Origin: a bacterium
GTDB lineage: Bacteria > Patescibacteriota > Gracilibacteria > JAHISY01
NCBI GenBank assembly: GCA_021779375.1
Contig: JAJYAT010000006.1
Location: 1-33,514 of the forward strand
Length of the DNA: 33,514 nucleotides
Direction: 5' to 3'
This document shows, piece by piece, positions 1-7,821 of the stretch. A program made the position numbers and the translations under genes. A model generated the notes under the pieces. It ran no database searches. It was not told the DNA's origin and saw only the letters and a list, made by a program, of their open reading frames with translations. Every line of letters begins with the position of its first letter. The stretch's first letter is position 1.

Positions 1-89
1 GTAATCACAATGAAGCTGAGGTAAAGAAATATGTACAGAACCAACTTAAAACCCTCGATCGTGCTGAAGCACAGCTTCAGTTAATCTAA
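1..89 (+). CDS. C-terminal fragment of an unidentified protein
   Basis: The frame beginning at base 3 is open from the window edge and reads 28 codons to a TAA at 87-89. The visible tail is polar and helix-prone (it includes NHNEAEVKKYVQNQL and ends in AQLQLI). A strong hairpin follows 9 bases later, which supports a real gene end. The fragment is too short to assign a family. The gene starts upstream of the window. Confidence 0.55.
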   Translation, partial: NHNEAEVKKYVQNQLKTLDRAEAQLQLI

Positions 90-98
90 CTTGAAAAT

Positions 99-118
99 CT
101 CGGGGGCTTGCCCCCGAG
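99..118 (+). terminator. Intrinsic-terminator-like hairpin
   Basis: An 8-bp perfect GC-rich stem (CTCGGGGG / CCCCCGAG) with a CTTG loop sits just after the stop of the upstream gene. It is preceded by AAAAT and followed by TGATTT, so the U-tract is weak. It most likely ends transcription of the partial gene at 1-89. Confidence 0.6.
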
Positions 119-148
119 TGATTTAAATTTAGTTTAAGATTAGAAGTG

Positions 149-293
149 CTTCTTTTTGGAAAAAGAAGTAATGTCGGCAGGTACGCCGAATACCAAAATT
201 ACAAGCAACACACGCAATCGTAGAGATCTTCTAATAAAAAAGATCTATCCAATCCGGTTGCAATGAGAATCGCGATTCTCTGTGTTGCTTTTT
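149..293 (+). ncRNA. Candidate structured RNA upstream of rnpB (no known family)
   Basis: No credible gene covers this stretch, but it folds very well by eye. Hairpin 149-168 is an A/T stem. A 5-bp stem (168-172 with 198-202) encloses hairpin 174-189. A 10-bp perfect stem (203-212 with 281-290) closes a three-way junction. One arm of the junction is 214-220 with 255-261 (7 bp including one G-U), extended by 224-230 with 240-246. The other arm is 265-280, a 6-bp stem with a CGCG loop. The closing stem runs into TTTTT at 289-293, like an intrinsic terminator. It does not match 6S, tmRNA, SRP RNA or a tRNA as I know them. The strand is inferred from the terminal U-tract. The alternative is a complex 3' UTR or an intergenic repeat. 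Confidence 0.45.
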
Positions 294-319
294 GGTCTCT
301 GCCTTATTTTTTGCCGAAA

Positions 320-348
320 TTGACTTACCGACCATTTCCTCGTAAAAT
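320..348 (+). promoter_or_regulatory. Sigma70-type promoter of rnpB
   Basis: TTGACT at 320-325, a 17-base spacer, and TAAAAT at 343-348. The predicted start, 7 bases after the -10, is base 355, exactly the first base of helix P1 of RNase P RNA. This gives a local calibration of -10 to start distance for the other promoters in the window. Confidence 0.85.
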
Positions 349-354
349 TCGTCC

Positions 355-708
355 GGCTCAAGTAAACAAGGCAATCGCTCTTTGAATTTTCGAATTCGAG
401 GGAGGAAAGTCCGAGCAGCGCGTGTCAACGAGAGTCGCTAACGGCGACCGTCCGTGAGGATAGGGAAAGTGCCACAGAGACAATACTAACTCCGCCTTGG
501 CGGAGCCAAAGGTGAAAAGTCGGGCGATGTTCGAATTCTAGGATCGAGCTACGCCCTTCGCTCAATCGTGAGATTGAAGCGTGGTAAACCCTCTCGGCTG
601 CAAGGCGGGATTGGAAATACGGAATCGGGCGGACACGACCCCCGCGTTTCCCGCCGCATAGAAAAATGATTGCCCACGACAGAACTCGGCTTATCGTTTG
701 CTTGAGCC
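355..708 (+). ncRNA. rnpB: RNase P RNA (type A-like)
   Basis: This is the catalytic RNA that removes 5' leaders from tRNA precursors. The conserved regions appear in order: GAGGAAAGTCC (402-412), ACAGAGACAA (474-483), AAAGGTGAAA (508-517), GTAAACCC (584-591) and ACAGAACTCGGCTTA (679-693). Helix P1 pairs 355-367 with 696-708 (13 bp, one G-U). P2 pairs GGCAAT near 370-375 with ATTGCC near 669-674. The length of 354 nt is ordinary. The loop where the CCA-binding GGU motif of L15 normally lies reads GGAAATACGG (613-622) between GATT and AATC, with no GGU, although the tRNA-Trp in this window encodes CCA. The P1 strand at the 3' end also contains the -35 box of rpsU. Confidence 0.95.
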
Positions 709-726
709 AATTTTATTCGCTAAAAT
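698..726 (+). promoter_or_regulatory. Promoter of rpsU overlapping the 3' end of rnpB
   Basis: TTGCTT at 698-703, a 17-base spacer, and TAAAAT at 721-726. The -35 lies inside the 3' strand of RNase P helix P1 (696-708). The predicted start is about base 733, directly before the hairpin at 734-752. Confidence 0.7.
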
Positions 727-733
727 CCCGCCA

Positions 734-752
734 CCTTCGATCAAGTCGAAGG
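734..752 (+). promoter_or_regulatory. 5'-UTR hairpin of the rpsU transcript
   Basis: A 7-bp perfect stem (CCTTCGA / TCGAAGG) with loop TCAAG, placed at the very 5' end of the predicted rpsU mRNA and 17 bases before its ATG. There is no U-tract after it, so a leader element (stability or autoregulation by S21) is more likely than a terminator for rnpB. Confidence 0.5.
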
Positions 753-769
753 CAAGTTAATTTTCAAAA

Positions 770-976
770 ATGGCTTCCACCAAAGTTTTGCGCAAGAAAA
801 ATGAGAGCTCCGATCAATTGCTCACACGCTTCAATCGTCGTTCGACACGTTTCGTGAAGTTGTTGCGCAAAGCACGTTTTTTGACCGAAAGAGCGGGCGC
901 ACTGAAAAAACGCACGGCGGCGATTATTCGCGAAAAATACCGTGCAGAGCACGAGCGCAAAAAGCATTACGAATAG
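770..976 (+). CDS. rpsU: 30S ribosomal protein bS21
   Basis: This 68-aa, highly basic protein matches bS21. It has the N-terminal strand with KxNES (usually ENE), the helix L-x-R-F-x-R that binds near the 16S rRNA 3' end, and a lysine/arginine-rich C-terminal helix. In known ribosomes bS21 sits by the anti-Shine-Dalgarno region of the 30S platform and helps initiation. No SD sequence precedes the ATG, in line with most genes of this window. Its own promoter begins inside rnpB and its leader carries a hairpin. prmC starts 2 bases after the stop, so rpsU and prmC are probably cotranscribed. The family assignment is firm; leader regulation is inference. Confidence 0.9.
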   Translation: MASTKVLRKKNESSDQLLTRFNRRSTRFVKLLRKARFLTERAGALKKRTAAIIREKYRAEHERKKHYE

Positions 977-978
977 TC

Positions 979-1806
979 TTGCCGAAAGTTTCGGAAGTTC
1001 TCGCAGGCTCGCTGCTTGACCGATTGGATGCCGAGCTTTTTTTGGGTGAGGTTTTGAATTTCACACCGACGGAGCTTTTCGCACAGCCGGATTTTGCAAT
1101 TCCAGAAACTGCGCTCGCCCGTTTCCACGCATTCGAAAAATCTCGACTTACGGGCAAATCAGTCGCGGCAATTCTCGGTCGCAAAGAATTTTTTGGACTC
1201 GATTTTTTCGTCAATGAAAATGTCCTGATTCCCCGCCCCGAGACGGAATTACTCGTTGAAGAAATTCTGAAAATTGCGCCACGGAGTTTGCTTGATGTCG
1301 GGACAGGCTCGGGAGCAATTGCGATTTCCGTCAAAAAAAATCTGCCGCATTGTCACATTGTGGCGAATGATGTCTCCCCCGCTGCGCTCGCAGTTGCTCA
1401 AAAAAATTCTCAAAATTTGGGCGTGGAAATTGAATTTATCGAATCAGATTTACTCGAAAAAATTTCCGGTGAATTTGACTTAGTCGCGGCGAATTTGCCC
1501 TACGTTCCGGACGATTCTCACGAGCTTCAAAAATCGGTCGCGGACTTTGAGCCGCGGCTCGCGCTTTTTGGCGGCGCGGACGGAATGGATTTGCTGCGCT
1601 GCTTGCTGAGACAAATTTCCAAACTGGCGCAAAAACCCAAATTCGTGTTGCTCGAATTTGGCGGCGGCGTGCAGACTGAGATTTTGGAAAAATTCGCGCG
1701 GGAACTTTTTCCTGATTCCGAAATCACGATTTTGCTTGATCTCGCCGGAATCGCGCGGGTGCTGAAAATAACATGCAGCATGGAACATGAAGCACATAAC
1801 ACATAG
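979..1806 (+). CDS. prmC: Release-factor glutamine N5-methyltransferase
   Basis: This 275-aa class I SAM-dependent methyltransferase methylates the glutamine of the GGQ motif in peptide release factors. The N-terminal helical domain (about 1-90) is followed by the Rossmann domain, with the SAM loop DVGTGSGAIAI and the catalytic motif N172-L-P-Y175, a normal variant of NPPY. The start is TTG, 2 bases after the rpsU stop. The next gene but one element downstream is prfA, its substrate, a classic pairing. The natural end of the fold is about ARVLKI. The last eleven residues are encoded by an intergenic-type repeat (1771-1804) that has run into the gene. The assignment is secure; the N-terminal start is less so. 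Confidence 0.92.
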   Translation: MPKVSEVLAGSLLDRLDAELFLGEVLNFTPTELFAQPDFAIPETALARFHAFEKSRLTGKSVAAILGRKEFFGLDFFVNENVLIPRPETELLVEEILKIAPRSLLDVGTGSGAIAISVKKNLPHCHIVANDVSPAALAVAQKNSQNLGVEIEFIESDLLEKISGEFDLVAANLPYVPDDSHELQKSVADFEPRLALFGGADGMDLLRCLLRQISKLAQKPKFVLLEFGGGVQTEILEKFARELFPDSEITILLDLAGIARVLKITCSMEHEAHNT

Positions 1807-1870
1807 CATGGAACTTGTGCAGGGCTTTCAAAACTCCTACATGTTACGTGCTCCATTCTTCACGCTCCAT
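1771..1870. repeat. Short imperfect repeats at the prmC 3' end
   Basis: Forward units of the type ATGGAACATGAAGC and ACATAACACAT (1780-1804, repeated in part at 1807-1815) face an inverted, diverged set at 1839-1870 (ACATGTTACGTGCTCCAT and CACGCTCCAT). The GGAACATGAAGC core recurs at 31894-31926, also just past a gene end. This suggests a dispersed family of short gene-end repeats. No function is evident. Confidence 0.6.
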
Positions 1871-1903
1871 ATTCTTGAGCTATAAAGATTTCGTTTTACG
1901 AGT

Positions 1904-1963
1904 TAAAATCCTTACAATCCTTAAAGCTCTTTATTATCCTTATTACCTTTATTATCCTCCCTC
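1904..1963 (+). promoter_or_regulatory. Tandem CTTA-type leader of prfA
   Basis: TAAAAT at 1904-1909 could be a -10, although no good -35 is seen. The leader to the ATG is made of imperfect repeats of CCTTA/TTTATTATCC and ends in TATCCTCCCTC before the ATG. The leader of the aldolase gene (11552-11608, minus) has the same style and ends in AATCCTCCC before its ATG. Confidence 0.45.
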
Positions 1964-3025
1964 ATGATTGAAAAGGTTCGTAAACTTCTCGCTGAATTTC
2001 GTGGAATCGAAGAGCAACTGGCTTCGCCGGAAAATGTCGCGGATCAAAAAAAATTCCGTGAACTCTCGATTCGTTATTCTCAAATCAACCAGGATGTCGA
2101 GCTTTTGCGTGCTTTCGAGTCGGCTTGGCAAAACCGCGCCGAGGCGGAGGAAATTCTCCAGTCTGGCGACAAGGAGATGAAAGAAATTGCCGAAGAGCAG
2201 AAAATTTTGGCTGAAAAACAACTTGCAGAATTCGAGGCCAAACTCAAAATTGCGCTGTTGCCAAAAGACAAGAACGAAGGCAAAAGTGTGATTGTCGAAG
2301 TGCGCGCCGGGACCGGCGGCGAAGAGGCGGCGCTTTTCGCAGCGGAATTGACCCGCGCGTATTTCCGCTTTGCGGAAACAGAGAATCTCAGGACTGAAAT
2401 TATTTCGCGGTCAGAAGCGGAGGCGGGCGGAGTCAAAGAAATTGTTTTTCGTGTCGAGGGTTCCTGCGCTTACGCGAAATTTAAATTCGAAGCCGGGACA
2501 CACCGCGTCCAAAGAATTCCGGCGACTGAATCCAAAGGGCGCATTCACACTTCGGCGGTGACGGTCGCGGTGCTGCCGGAGGCGGAGGAAGTCGACGTCG
2601 AGATTCGTCCTGATGAATTACGCATCGATACTTTTTGTTCGAGCGGTCCAGGTGGACAATCGGTGAATACGACTTATTCTGCGATTCGTATCACGCATTT
2701 GCCGACTGGCTTGATCGTGTCGCAGCAGGACGAAAAGTCTCAAATCAAAAACAAGGCGAAAGCGATGCAAGTGTTGCGCAGTCGTCTGCTCGCGCGTTAC
2801 GAAGAAGAAGCGGCGCGTGAACGCGGCGAATTGCGCAGCGGTATGATTGGTTCGGGCGACCGTTCCGAAAAAATCCGCACTTACAATTTCCCGCAGGATC
2901 GGGTGACAGATCACCGCATCGGGCAAAATTTCTCGAATCTTCCGAAAATCATGGAAGGTCACTTAGCCGAAATTGTCGCACAGTTGGCTGAGGCTGAGCT
3001 GGCTGAAAAATTAAAAATCGAATAA
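1964..3025 (+). CDS. prfA: Peptide chain release factor 1
   Basis: This 353-aa class I release factor recognises UAA and UAG and triggers peptide release. It has the N-terminal helical domain (about 1-100) and the codon-recognition motif R-I-P-A-T (PxT type of RF1, not the SPF of RF2). The catalytic G230-G-Q232 lies in a loop GPGGQSVNTT. The C-terminal part carries the usual NLPKIMEGHL segment. The length is normal for RF1. PrmC, which methylates Q232, is encoded just upstream. The ATG is preceded by a pyrimidine-rich tandem-repeat leader instead of an SD. Confidence 0.96.
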   Translation: MIEKVRKLLAEFRGIEEQLASPENVADQKKFRELSIRYSQINQDVELLRAFESAWQNRAEAEEILQSGDKEMKEIAEEQKILAEKQLAEFEAKLKIALLPKDKNEGKSVIVEVRAGTGGEEAALFAAELTRAYFRFAETENLRTEIISRSEAEAGGVKEIVFRVEGSCAYAKFKFEAGTHRVQRIPATESKGRIHTSAVTVAVLPEAEEVDVEIRPDELRIDTFCSSGPGGQSVNTTYSAIRITHLPTGLIVSQQDEKSQIKNKAKAMQVLRSRLLARYEEEAARERGELRSGMIGSGDRSEKIRTYNFPQDRVTDHRIGQNFSNLPKIMEGHLAEIVAQLAEAELAEKLKIE

Positions 3026-3055
3026 AAGTCAATTTAAAATTTTAGGTTTTAAATT

Positions 3056-3061
3056 TAAAAT
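3056..3061 (+). promoter_or_regulatory. -10 element, probably giving a leaderless SLH mRNA
   Basis: TAAAAT at 3056-3061 leaves 7 bases to the ATG at 3069. By the rnpB calibration transcription would start on or beside the start codon. The -35 region (TTTAAA, 3033-3038) is weak. The surrounding 40 bases are a short imperfect repeat of TTTAAAATTT. Confidence 0.5.
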
Positions 3062-3068
3062 TGCCCCA

Positions 3069-4286
3069 ATGCCACGCAAATTTTTTCTCAAAGTTTTACT
3101 TACTCTGCTGTTCACCGTTTCCAGCGCGGCAGCACTCACCGACCCCGAGCCCAATCCTTTCGCGAGTCCTCTCGCCGGAGAAAAAGTTTTCACGGCGACA
3201 GTCACCGAAGCGAGTGCGGAAATTTTGTCAGTCAAAAATTCCGCTGGTACGACTTCCTCCGGACGGATGGAGGCCATCGCGAAATACCGCGACGGTGGCG
3301 GTCCGGCTGCGGCGGGCGAATTTTTTCCGGGCGACAATGTCCGAGTTTTGGTAAATGCGCAGAATGTCATTCTGGCGGCGCAAGATTCCAATTTGCTTTT
3401 GTGTGATCAAAATTTTTACGGCTGGGTGCGCGAGCCGACGGCGACCACCTTTACGCTCGAAACAGTCGAGGGTGAAAAATACACTGTTTTAATTGGCTCA
3501 AAAACTCAATTCCGCGACGAAAATTCCAAGATTCTTTTCGGCTACGCGCCGCGCGCGGACGATGTCGTCAAAATTCACGGTGTCGTGAATACGAACGTGC
3601 GCAAGATTTTCACTGAGACTTTTGGCGCTTATATTTCACTGCTTGATGAAAATGCGCTTGCGCCTTTTCTCGCGGCACTCGCAGAGAAGAAAGCCGCGGC
3701 TGCGGCAGAATTGGCGAAAAAATTAGCCGAGCAGGTTTTCGACGATGTCTCGCCCGACGCCGCATTTTTTTACGCCATCAATTTCATCGCCAATGAAAAA
3801 ATCGTGGTGGGCTACGCGGATGGCAATTTCAAACCGGGTGCCGAGATGAATCGCGCCGAATTCACCAAAATCCTGATTCAGACGCGCTTCGCAGATAAAC
3901 TCGCTAATTTTAAACTCGCCGAAAAATGTTTTCCGGATGTCGAGCTCACCGACTGGTTCGCACCTTTCGTCTGCTTCGCCAAAGCCAATGGCATCATCAG
4001 CGGTTATCCCGATGGCGAATTCAAGCCGGCGAATCCGGTCAATCTCGCCGAAGCAATTACGATTCTCGTCCAGTCTTTTGATTTTTCCGTTGAGAAAAAT
4101 TCCGCGACGGAGTGGTTCGCACCCTATCTGCAAAAAGCTCAGCAGCTCCAAATTTTGCCCACGGATTTCGCGGCGACGAATGCCAATCTGACGCGCGGGC
4201 AAATGGCCGAGCTCGTGATGCGCGCACTGAAATACACTCGCGGCGAACTCGTCGACTATCTCGAAAATCTGCCGAATGCCAATTAG
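3069..4286 (+). CDS. Secreted protein with three SLH domains
   Basis: This 405-aa protein starts with a signal peptide (basic PRK, hydrophobic FLKVLLTLLFTV, then SSAAA). An N-terminal beta-rich region (about 30-190) includes segments resembling small OB/DUF5666-type barrels; I cannot name it firmly. A short Ala/Lys helix (about 200-225) leads into three S-layer homology repeats at roughly 230-275, 290-340 and 350-395. The first two keep the V-G-Y-A-D-G-x-F-K-P / S-G-Y-P-D-G-x-F-K-P core, and the third is degenerate. SLH triplets anchor proteins to cell-wall polymers. The gene overlaps the following ATPase by 11 bases, so they are translationally coupled. Confidence 0.88.
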   Translation: MPRKFFLKVLLTLLFTVSSAAALTDPEPNPFASPLAGEKVFTATVTEASAEILSVKNSAGTTSSGRMEAIAKYRDGGGPAAAGEFFPGDNVRVLVNAQNVILAAQDSNLLLCDQNFYGWVREPTATTFTLETVEGEKYTVLIGSKTQFRDENSKILFGYAPRADDVVKIHGVVNTNVRKIFTETFGAYISLLDENALAPFLAALAEKKAAAAAELAKKLAEQVFDDVSPDAAFFYAINFIANEKIVVGYADGNFKPGAEMNRAEFTKILIQTRFADKLANFKLAEKCFPDVELTDWFAPFVCFAKANGIISGYPDGEFKPANPVNLAEAITILVQSFDFSVEKNSATEWFAPYLQKAQQLQILPTDFAATNANLTRGQMAELVMRALKYTRGELVDYLENLPNAN

Positions 4287-6900
4287 TTTCGCCAAGACGG
4301 GGCTCACGAGCGCCGCAGTTTTCGCGAGTCGCCAAAAATTTGGCGCAAATGTGCTTGTCGTCAAAAAGCCGGAAAGTTTGTGGCTGAAATTCGCGCGTCA
4401 ATTTTCCGATTTGCTCGTCATCGTTTTATTGGTGGCGGCCGGAATTTCCTTCGCTTTCGGCGAGACCGTCGATGCGCTCGTGATTTTTGGCATTGTCGTT
4501 TTGAATGCTGTGATTGGTTTTTTTCAGGAATTCAAAACGGAAAAAATGCTGGAAGCGCTGCAAAAATTGATCGCGCTCAAGTCGAAAGTTTTGCGCAACG
4601 ATAAAATTCAAGTCGTGCCGGCGAGCGAAATTGTCGTCGGTGATATTTTGATTCTCGAAGAAGGCGTCAAAGTCGCGGCGGATGCGCGCCTTTTCGCGAT
4701 CGATGAAATTCTCATGGATGAATCGATTTTGACCGGTGAGTCCGTCAGTGTCCACAAATTTCTCGACACCAAGAATTCGAATTTGGCACAGATTTTTTCC
4801 GGCACGACAGTCATGAGCGGCGGCGGTCGCGCGGTTGTCACCGCAGTCGGTACGGCGACCGAATTTGGCAAGATTGCTGAGCTTGCGACGACGACCCAGA
4901 AATCCGACTCGCCGCTCGCGAAGGAAATGCAAAGCATCGGGATTTTCGTCAGTAAGCTTGCGCTTGTCGTTTCAATGCTCCTCTTCATTTTCGGCTATTT
5001 TTTGCGCGGATATTCCTTCGTCGAGTCACTCCTTTTCGCGGTCGCTGTCGCGGTCGCGGTGGTGCCGGAGGGGCTGCCTGTCACGGTTACGACAGCTTTG
5101 GCACTGGGGATGCGGCGGCTGGCGGAAAAAAACGCGCTCGTTAAAGATTTGAAATCCGTCGAGACACTTGGTGCGACGACTGTTATTTGCTCCGACAAAA
5201 CCGGCACTTTGACGCGCAACGAAATGGTCGTGCGTCGCGGCTGGCTCGCCGGACACGGCGAATTCGAAGTGACCGGAAGCGGTTATAATCCGCAAAATGG
5301 TAAGGTTGAAATCGTGCGCAAAAACCTTGATGCCCAGAAGTTATTCTCGATTTTCGATGCGGTGAATGATGCTGAGCTTGAAAAAAAGGGTCGGGTGTGG
5401 CGAATTGTCGGCGATCCGACGGAAGCGGCTTTGAAAGTGGCGGCGCGTAAATTTGGCATTGCGCAGAAGTGGCGACGGACGCAAACCTTTCCTTTCGACT
5501 CGAATCGTAAATTAATGAGCACGATCGTTGGTTCGGAAATTCTCGTGAAAGGCGCGCCGGAAAAATTGCTCGCGCGTTGCACGCACTTTTTCGAAAATGG
5601 CAAAATCAAAAAACTTGATGCGAAGACGAAGAAGCGCGTACTCGCCCATGCCGAATTTTTCGCGGATGACGCGTTGCGCGTGCTCGGTGCGGCATTTCGT
5701 ACTGTGAAAAAAGGCGAAAAATTGACACCAGCGAAAGCCGAAGCAAATTTAGTTTTCGTCGGTTTGCTAGGTATGTATGATGCTCCGCGGCGCGAAGTGC
5801 GTGAGGCAGTCGAAGCGTGTCGACTTGCCGGTATTCGTATTACTATCGTGACGGGCGATTTCGGCGTGACGGCGCGGGCGATTGCGCGCGAACTCGGCAT
5901 TGCCGATGAAAAAACGCGCGTGCTGACGGGCGACGAATTACAAAAATTATCCGACCGCGAACTCGAGAAAATTCTTGCGAAAAAAGCGAACATCATTTTT
6001 GCGCGGGTGCAGCCGGCGGACAAATTGCGCATCGTCGAAATTTACAAAAAACTGGGTGAAGTCGTGGCGGTGACTGGTGATGGCGTGAATGATGCGCCCG
6101 CGCTCAAGCGCGCTGATATCGGTGTGGCGATGGGTCGCTGTGGTGCAGATGTCGCGAAAGAAGCCGCAAGTCTTATTTTGACGGACGATTCATTCGCGAC
6201 GATTGTCGATGCGATTTCCGAGGGACGGAGAATTTACGGAAATATGCAAAAATTCATCGCCTACATTTTCGCCTGCAATATCGGTGAGCTGGTCACCGTC
6301 ATAGCATCGATTCTCCTGGATCTGCCACTCTTGCTTACGGCAGTGCTCATCCTGCTGGTCGATCTGGGTACGGACTTGCTTCCGTCGCTCGCGCTCGGTA
6401 TCGATCCCGCTGATCCACTCGCGATGCGTGAGTCCCCGCGTGATCCGAATTCACGTATCTTGCGTGGTAAATTCGTTTTCCGCTTTTTCTGGATTGGAAT
6501 TTTGATCGGTCTTCTGGTGCTGGGCGGATATTTCGGCATGCTGCTCCACGAGGGTTGGCATTTCGGTGAAGCACTGACTGACAGTTCACCGGCGCACATT
6601 CGGGCGAGTTCGTTCGCTTTCGCTACGCTTGTGATTATCCAGCTCTTCAATCTTTTCAATTTTCGCTCGAAGACGCTCTCGGCTTTTTCCCGACACATCC
6701 AAAAAAATCTTTTCCTTTGGTTCGCGATTCTTGTTTCAATCGGACTCGTGCTGGTCGTCGTCGAATTCCCGCCGGTCCAAAAAATACTTGCGACAGCGCA
6801 TCTTTCGCTTGCCGAATGGTCGGCGGTCGTCGCACTCAGTGCCAGCATTTTATTTTTCGAGGAAATCCGTAAAATGTTCGCGCGGATTTTAAATCGCTAA
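4276..6900 (+). CDS. P2-type cation-transporting ATPase
   Basis: This 874-aa inner-membrane pump is complete. It has an N-terminal cation-ATPase domain, the actuator motif LTGES, the M4 motif PEGLP, the phosphorylation motif D307-K-T-G-T-L-T, the nucleotide-domain KGAPE motif, the hinge GDGVNDAPALK, and a six-helix C-terminal part. PEGLP and the M5 NIGE motif are those of Ca2+ pumps. M6 reads VDLGTDLLPSLALG, with aspartate where SERCA has the Ca2+-binding asparagine (VNLVTD); this resembles the DLGTD of Na+/K+ ATPases. Ca2+ is the default guess, but Na+/K+ transport cannot be excluded. The gene overlaps the SLH gene and ends 3 bases before the transglycosylase gene, giving a three-gene operon. 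Confidence 0.93.
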   Translation: MPISFAKTGLTSAAVFASRQKFGANVLVVKKPESLWLKFARQFSDLLVIVLLVAAGISFAFGETVDALVIFGIVVLNAVIGFFQEFKTEKMLEALQKLIALKSKVLRNDKIQVVPASEIVVGDILILEEGVKVAADARLFAIDEILMDESILTGESVSVHKFLDTKNSNLAQIFSGTTVMSGGGRAVVTAVGTATEFGKIAELATTTQKSDSPLAKEMQSIGIFVSKLALVVSMLLFIFGYFLRGYSFVESLLFAVAVAVAVVPEGLPVTVTTALALGMRRLAEKNALVKDLKSVETLGATTVICSDKTGTLTRNEMVVRRGWLAGHGEFEVTGSGYNPQNGKVEIVRKNLDAQKLFSIFDAVNDAELEKKGRVWRIVGDPTEAALKVAARKFGIAQKWRRTQTFPFDSNRKLMSTIVGSEILVKGAPEKLLARCTHFFENGKIKKLDAKTKKRVLAHAEFFADDALRVLGAAFRTVKKGEKLTPAKAEANLVFVGLLGMYDAPRREVREAVEACRLAGIRITIVTGDFGVTARAIARELGIADEKTRVLTGDELQKLSDRELEKILAKKANIIFARVQPADKLRIVEIYKKLGEVVAVTGDGVNDAPALKRADIGVAMGRCGADVAKEAASLILTDDSFATIVDAISEGRRIYGNMQKFIAYIFACNIGELVTVIASILLDLPLLLTAVLILLVDLGTDLLPSLALGIDPADPLAMRESPRDPNSRILRGKFVFRFFWIGILIGLLVLGGYFGMLLHEGWHFGEALTDSSPAHIRASSFAFATLVIIQLFNLFNFRSKTLSAFSRHIQKNLFLWFAILVSIGLVLVVVEFPPVQKILATAHLSLAEWSAVVALSASILFFEEIRKMFARILNR

Positions 6901-6903
6901 AAA

Positions 6904-7815
6904 TTGAAATTTCATCCAACCCTACTCGCCCGCCGTTCCTATTTTTCGTTCATTTTTTGGGGTGTAATTTTGCTGGCAATATTTTTGTTTTTCAAAATCG
7001 TGCTGGGAGGTGGTGAGAAGATTCTGCTCTCGCGTACCAATTTGTTGAAAGTTGATTGGCCGACTGATCTGGAATTTTGTGGCGAGAAGGTGCCGCTCGA
7101 TGATTTTTATGTCCGGGAATCTTGGGAAAAAGAATTTCTCGTCACGCTCGCGAGCGATTACCAAAATATTCTGTACCTCAAGCGTGCGCCGAAATATTTT
7201 CCAGCCATCGAGAGCGAGCTCAAGAAACGCGGACTACCGGACGATTTGAAATATCTGGCGGTCGCGGAATCCGCTTTGCGTGAGGATGTCGCGAGCTCGG
7301 CGGGTGCGGTCGGACTGTGGCAATTCGTTCCCGCGACAGCGGAGAAATACGGCTTGCGCGTGGACGACGCGATTGACGAGCGCAATAATTTCGAAAAATC
7401 GACTCCCGCGGCGCTCGACTATTTGGAATTTTTACACGAGAAATTCGGCTCGTGGACGCTCGCAGCGGCGGCTTACAATTCCGGCGAAAACGGTCTGGCG
7501 CGGCGCATCGACGAGCAGCTCGTCGACGATTACTACGATTTGTATTTGAACGACGAAACCTCGCGCTATCTTTTCCGTATTCTCGCAGTCAAGGAAATCA
7601 TGCGCGATCCCGAAAAATACGGCTACGAGCTGGATGATGGTGATTATTTCGCTTGGCCGAAATTCGAAGTCCAGACGGTCGTCGGTCCGGTCGCTGATCT
7701 CGCTCAGTTCGCGAGTGAAAATGCGACGACACTGCGCGCGATCAAAGAGCTCAATCCGTGGATTGTGAGTAATTCCCTGCCGAGCGGAAGCTTCGATGTG
7801 AAGATTGCGCGCTAA
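6904..7815 (+). CDS. Membrane-bound lytic transglycosylase, MltD-like
   Basis: This 303-aa protein cleaves peptidoglycan glycan strands. It has an N-terminal membrane anchor (about 12-34), an SLT domain (about 95-215) and a short C-terminal segment resembling a decayed LysM unit (about 262-303). The catalytic glutamate is E122 in VAESAL, followed by the family motifs AGAVGLWQFVPATA and AAYNSGE. The start is TTG, 3 bases after the ATPase stop; no in-frame ATG gives the anchor. Likely roles are wall remodelling or opening the wall for surface structures. Confidence 0.9.
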   Translation: MKFHPTLLARRSYFSFIFWGVILLAIFLFFKIVLGGGEKILLSRTNLLKVDWPTDLEFCGEKVPLDDFYVRESWEKEFLVTLASDYQNILYLKRAPKYFPAIESELKKRGLPDDLKYLAVAESALREDVASSAGAVGLWQFVPATAEKYGLRVDDAIDERNNFEKSTPAALDYLEFLHEKFGSWTLAAAAYNSGENGLARRIDEQLVDDYYDLYLNDETSRYLFRILAVKEIMRDPEKYGYELDDGDYFAWPKFEVQTVVGPVADLAQFASENATTLRAIKELNPWIVSNSLPSGSFDVKIAR

Positions 7816-7821
7816 TTATTT

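Noticed and set aside
149-293. 6S RNA, tmRNA or SRP RNA identity for the folded region
   Set aside because: No tRNA-like ends, tag frame, GGAAGGAAGC-type SRP core or single long 6S hairpin with a central bubble is visible.
231-428. 65-codon minus-strand frame
   Set aside because: It overlaps rnpB and its promoter; the conserved RNA on the plus strand explains the sequence.
666-857. 63-codon plus-strand frame
   Set aside because: It covers the conserved end of rnpB and part of rpsU in another frame.
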